A stretch of 64,000 nucleotides of DNA from Mycolicibacter virginiensis (lineage in GTDB: Bacteria; Actinomycetota; Actinomycetes; Mycobacteriales; Mycobacteriaceae), in NCBI RefSeq assembly GCF_022374935.2, contig NZ_CP092430.2:186001-250000 (forward strand), read 5' to 3'. The number at the start of each line of letters is the position of its first letter. The first letter of the stretch is position 1. A model generated the notes under the pieces. It searched no databases. It was not told the DNA's origin and saw only the letters and a list, made by a program, of their open reading frames with translations. Below, one piece after another: positions 62,204 to 64,000 of the stretch. The position numbers were made by a program, and so were the translations under genes.

Positions 62204-62243
62204 CCGAAAACCCCCACACACGGGCGTGTGCAGGGGTTTTCGG
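62204..62243 (-). terminator. Terminator downstream of hsp20
   Basis: CCGAAAACCCCCACACACG / CGTGTGCAGGGGTTTTCGG-type arms form a long stem with a short GG loop; on the minus strand it is 20 bases past the hsp stop. The A/T-rich base of the stem gives T residues on either strand. Confidence 0.75.
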
Positions 62244-62264
62244 GTCGGACGGCGCCTAGCCGGC

Positions 62265-62744
62265 TTACTTGGTGATGGCGATGGACTGCGGCTGAGTGCC
62301 CGCGTACACGCCCGCTACCCGGACCGTCAGTACGCCGGCGTCATACGTCGCCGTCACGGCTTCGCTGGTGACGTGCGCCGGAACCGCGAACGAGCGGCGG
62401 AACGTGCCGTAGCGCACCTCCCGCAGCGTGCGGTTGGTGTCGGCGTCGGTCTCGGCGTGCTCATCGCGGCGTTCGCCGCGCACCACCAGGTGACCGCTGT
62501 CGAGTTCGACCGTCACGTCCTTGTCGACGTCGATGCCCGGCAGTTCCAGCCGGACCACCGCGTCGTCGCCATCCTTGGTGATCTCGGCGGCCGGCCGGAA
62601 CCCGGTCGCGGCGGGCGCCCGCCAGTCGCTGGCCGTGGCGGGGCTGAAGAAGTCGCGGACCCAACGGTCGGTGTCGAAGGCGGGGCTGAAGCGGTGGCTT
62701 GAATAGGGCTTGAATGGACGTTGCCACAGAGTCGGGGTGCTCAT
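62265..62744 (-). CDS. hsp: Small heat-shock protein (alpha-crystallin/Hsp20), Acr2 type
   Basis: 159 residues, the same length as Rv0251c (Acr2/HrpA). The alpha-crystallin domain covers about 48-140: AEITKDGDDAVVRLELPGIDVDKD, then LVVRGERR and AGVLTVRVAG with the usual beta-strand sequence. It is an ATP-independent chaperone that holds unfolded proteins. The ATG at 62744 has AAGGAG seven bases upstream. A HAIR-like inverted repeat lies 60-80 bases upstream, consistent with HspR control. Confidence 0.92.
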   Translation of the reverse strand: MSTPTLWQRPFKPYSSHRFSPAFDTDRWVRDFFSPATASDWRAPAATGFRPAAEITKDGDDAVVRLELPGIDVDKDVTVELDSGHLVVRGERRDEHAETDADTNRTLREVRYGTFRRSFAVPAHVTSEAVTATYDAGVLTVRVAGVYAGTQPQSIAITK

Positions 62745-62806
62745 GGGTGTCTCCTTGTGGTGGTTGCTTGCGTGCCGGTCGGGTACCGGTCCGTCACCGG
62801 GTAGAA

Positions 62807-62827
62807 CTTGAGTCGACCGCGCTAAAG
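62807..62827. promoter_or_regulatory. HAIR-like HspR operator upstream of hsp20
   Basis: CTTGAGT-N7-GCTAAAG matches the HspR-associated inverted repeat CTTGAGT-N7-ACTCAAG: first half exact, second half five of seven, with the exact seven-base spacer. It lies 63 bases before the hsp start. Confidence 0.65.
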
Positions 62828-62903
62828 TTCCGTGTTCGCCGTGGGTGAACGAGCACTTCAGACGGGGCTGTCGTGAGGGGTCTCACAGCGGCGTGAGCAG
62901 ACC

Positions 62904-62919
62904 GTCACACGCTTGTAAC
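62904..62919. promoter_or_regulatory. GlnR box upstream of nirB
   Basis: GTCAC-N6-GTAAC fits the GlnR half-box pair gTnAC-n6-GnAAC. It lies 44 bases before the nirB start. GlnR is the nitrogen regulator that induces nirBD in mycobacteria. A single clear a-b pair is seen rather than two. Confidence 0.6.
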
Positions 62920-62963
62920 GTATGGCGATATTCCGGCAATATCGGCTTCCTAGCCTCTTTGTC

Positions 62964-64000
62964 ATGACCACGATCGAAACCCCGCGCGCCGTGAAAGACC
63001 TTGTCGTGGTCGGACACGGGATGGTGGGACACCGCTTCGTGGAGGCTCTGCGCAGCCGGTCCGGCGGCGAGAACTGGCGGGTCACGGTGCTCGCCGAAGA
63101 ATCCGATCCCGCCTACGACCGCGTCGGGTTGACCTCCTACACCGACGGGTGGGACCGATCCAGGCTGGCGCTGCCGGGCAACGACTATGCCGACGACGAG
63201 CAGGTGCGGCTGATGCTGAGCACTCGGGTCGAGAAGGTCGACTTGGCCGACAAATCGGTGCTCGCCGTGGACGGACAGCGGTACGGCTACGACACCCTGG
63301 TGCTGGCGACCGGCTCGCGGGCGTTCGTCCCCCCGGTGCCGGGCCATGATCTGCCCGGGTGCCACGTCTACCGGACTCTGGATGATCTGGACGGAATCCG
63401 GGCCGACATCGAGTGCATGCTCGAAGCCGGTAACACCCGAGCCGGAGTGGTGATCGGCGGCGGGCTGCTGGGGCTGGAGGCCGCCAACGCGCTGCGGGCG
63501 TCTGGCATTGAACCGCACATCGTCGAGATGGCGCCGCGGCTGATGCCGCAACAGCTCGACGACGCCGGCGGTGTCCTGCTGAGCCGGATGATCTCGGACC
63601 TGGGCATCGCGGTGCATGTCGGCGTGGGTACCGAGTCCATCGAGCAACTGACCCACCAGTACGGTTCACCGACCCTGCAGGTAAAACTCTCTGACGGCAA
63701 CGCGATTGAGGCCGGGCTGGTGATCTTCGCCGCGGGGGTGCGCCCGCGCGACGAACTGGCTCGTGAGGCCGGCCTGGCGATCGCCGAACGCGGCGGGGTA
63801 TTGACCGATCTGTGCTGTCGGACCAGTGATTCCGACGTGTACGCGATCGGCGAGGTGGCCGCCATCGAGGGTGTCTGCTACGGATTGGTAGGGCCCGGCT
63901 ACACCAGCGCCGAGGTGGTCGCCGACCGCCTGCTCGAGGGTGTGGCTGAATTCGGCGAGGCGGACATGTCCACCAAGCTCAAGCTGCTCGGTGTCGACGT
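62964..64000 (+). CDS. nirB: Assimilatory nitrite reductase large subunit NirB, 3' truncated by window edge
   Basis: The frame is open from the ATG at 62964 to the window end, about 345 codons; the complete protein is about 850 residues. Visible are the FAD-binding VVVGHGMVGHRFVEAL near residue 14, the NAD(P)H-binding VVIGGGLLGLEAANAL near 161, AAGVRPRDELAREAGLA near 255 and DVYAIGEVAAIEG near 292. This is the pyridine nucleotide-disulfide oxidoreductase part that passes electrons to the siroheme domain, which lies outside. A TAGCCT -10-like hexamer (62951-62956) ends seven bases before the ATG, so the transcript may be leaderless. Confidence 0.9.
   Translation, partial: MTTIETPRAVKDLVVVGHGMVGHRFVEALRSRSGGENWRVTVLAEESDPAYDRVGLTSYTDGWDRSRLALPGNDYADDEQVRLMLSTRVEKVDLADKSVLAVDGQRYGYDTLVLATGSRAFVPPVPGHDLPGCHVYRTLDDLDGIRADIECMLEAGNTRAGVVIGGGLLGLEAANALRASGIEPHIVEMAPRLMPQQLDDAGGVLLSRMISDLGIAVHVGVGTESIEQLTHQYGSPTLQVKLSDGNAIEAGLVIFAAGVRPRDELAREAGLAIAERGGVLTDLCCRTSDSDVYAIGEVAAIEGVCYGLVGPGYTSAEVVADRLLEGVAEFGEADMSTKLKLLGVD

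Overview
The window is high-GC actinobacterial DNA from a mycobacterium. Supporting signs are a PGRS-type glycine-rich protein at the left edge, a PE-PPE-domain hydrolase, AftD (arabinogalactan/lipoarabinomannan assembly), FadE5, FabG4, HtdX, LpqI, a wax ester/diacylglycerol acyltransferase and many GTG starts. From memory of the Mycobacterium tuberculosis gene order, the backbone follows Rv0215c to Rv0252 (fadE3 to nirB) with several replacements. The ortholog names are therefore family recognition plus synteny, not a database search. No tRNA, rRNA, CRISPR array or insertion sequence was seen.

Layout. 1-2.1 kb: the 3' part of a PGRS gene and its terminator. 2.2-10.3 kb: a lipid block with fadE3, a double-hotdog hydratase (Rv0216-like), two adjacent acyl-CoA dehydrogenases co-transcribed with lipW, then a lipC-like esterase and a wax ester synthase. 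10.3-17.5 kb: an inserted block with an acyl-CoA ligase and phospholipid acyltransferase pair behind a KstR-type site, arylamine N-acetyltransferase, a secreted chymotrypsin-like protease, a FadE5 paralogue and two hypothetical genes. 17.5-28.2 kb: aldehyde dehydrogenase with a KstR-type site, methyltransferase, glycosyltransferase, an amidase/DUF393/PhzF-like insertion, and three envelope membrane proteins (Rv0226c, Rv0227c, Rv0228 types). 28.1-32.2 kb: two tandem DUF2236 oxygenase plus TetR modules, each with a palindrome between the divergent genes. 32.2-38.6 kb: php, then a MarR / luciferase-like monooxygenase / FMN reductase / WrbA cassette, gabD1 and a one-helix membrane protein. 38.8-45.5 kb: aftD, a 57-residue DUF2613 gene, a tandem repeat spacer, lpqI and a TetR gene (Rv0238 type). 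45.6-47.8 kb: a secreted PE-PPE hydrolase with its own TetR. 47.8-56.2 kb: htdX-fabG4, fadA2, a DJ-1/GlxA pair, fadE5 and a flavin reductase. 56.2-64 kb: a suhB-like phosphatase, an aldo/keto reductase, the sdh1 succinate dehydrogenase operon, hsp20 and the start of nirB.

How it works together. The theme is acyl-CoA and envelope lipid metabolism: dehydrogenases (FadE), hydratases (Rv0216, HtdX), ketoreductase (FabG4) and thiolase (FadA2) supply a nearly complete beta-oxidation or elongation set. Esterases, WS/DGAT and acyltransferases move acyl groups into or out of storage and membrane lipid, and AftD and its neighbours build the arabinan wall.

The most interesting non-coding signal is a palindrome of the form TACT-N4-AGTA. 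It recurs upstream of the Rv0238-type tetR, between fabG4 and fadA2, and upstream of fadE5, which suggests one TetR regulon within the window. Other notable items are a 13-bp tandem repeat at the 3' end of aftD whose copy number would change the reading frame of the tail, a repeat family present both as a spacer (57-bp units) and in-frame inside a membrane protein (78-bp units), and a 101-bp inverted repeat of unknown nature.
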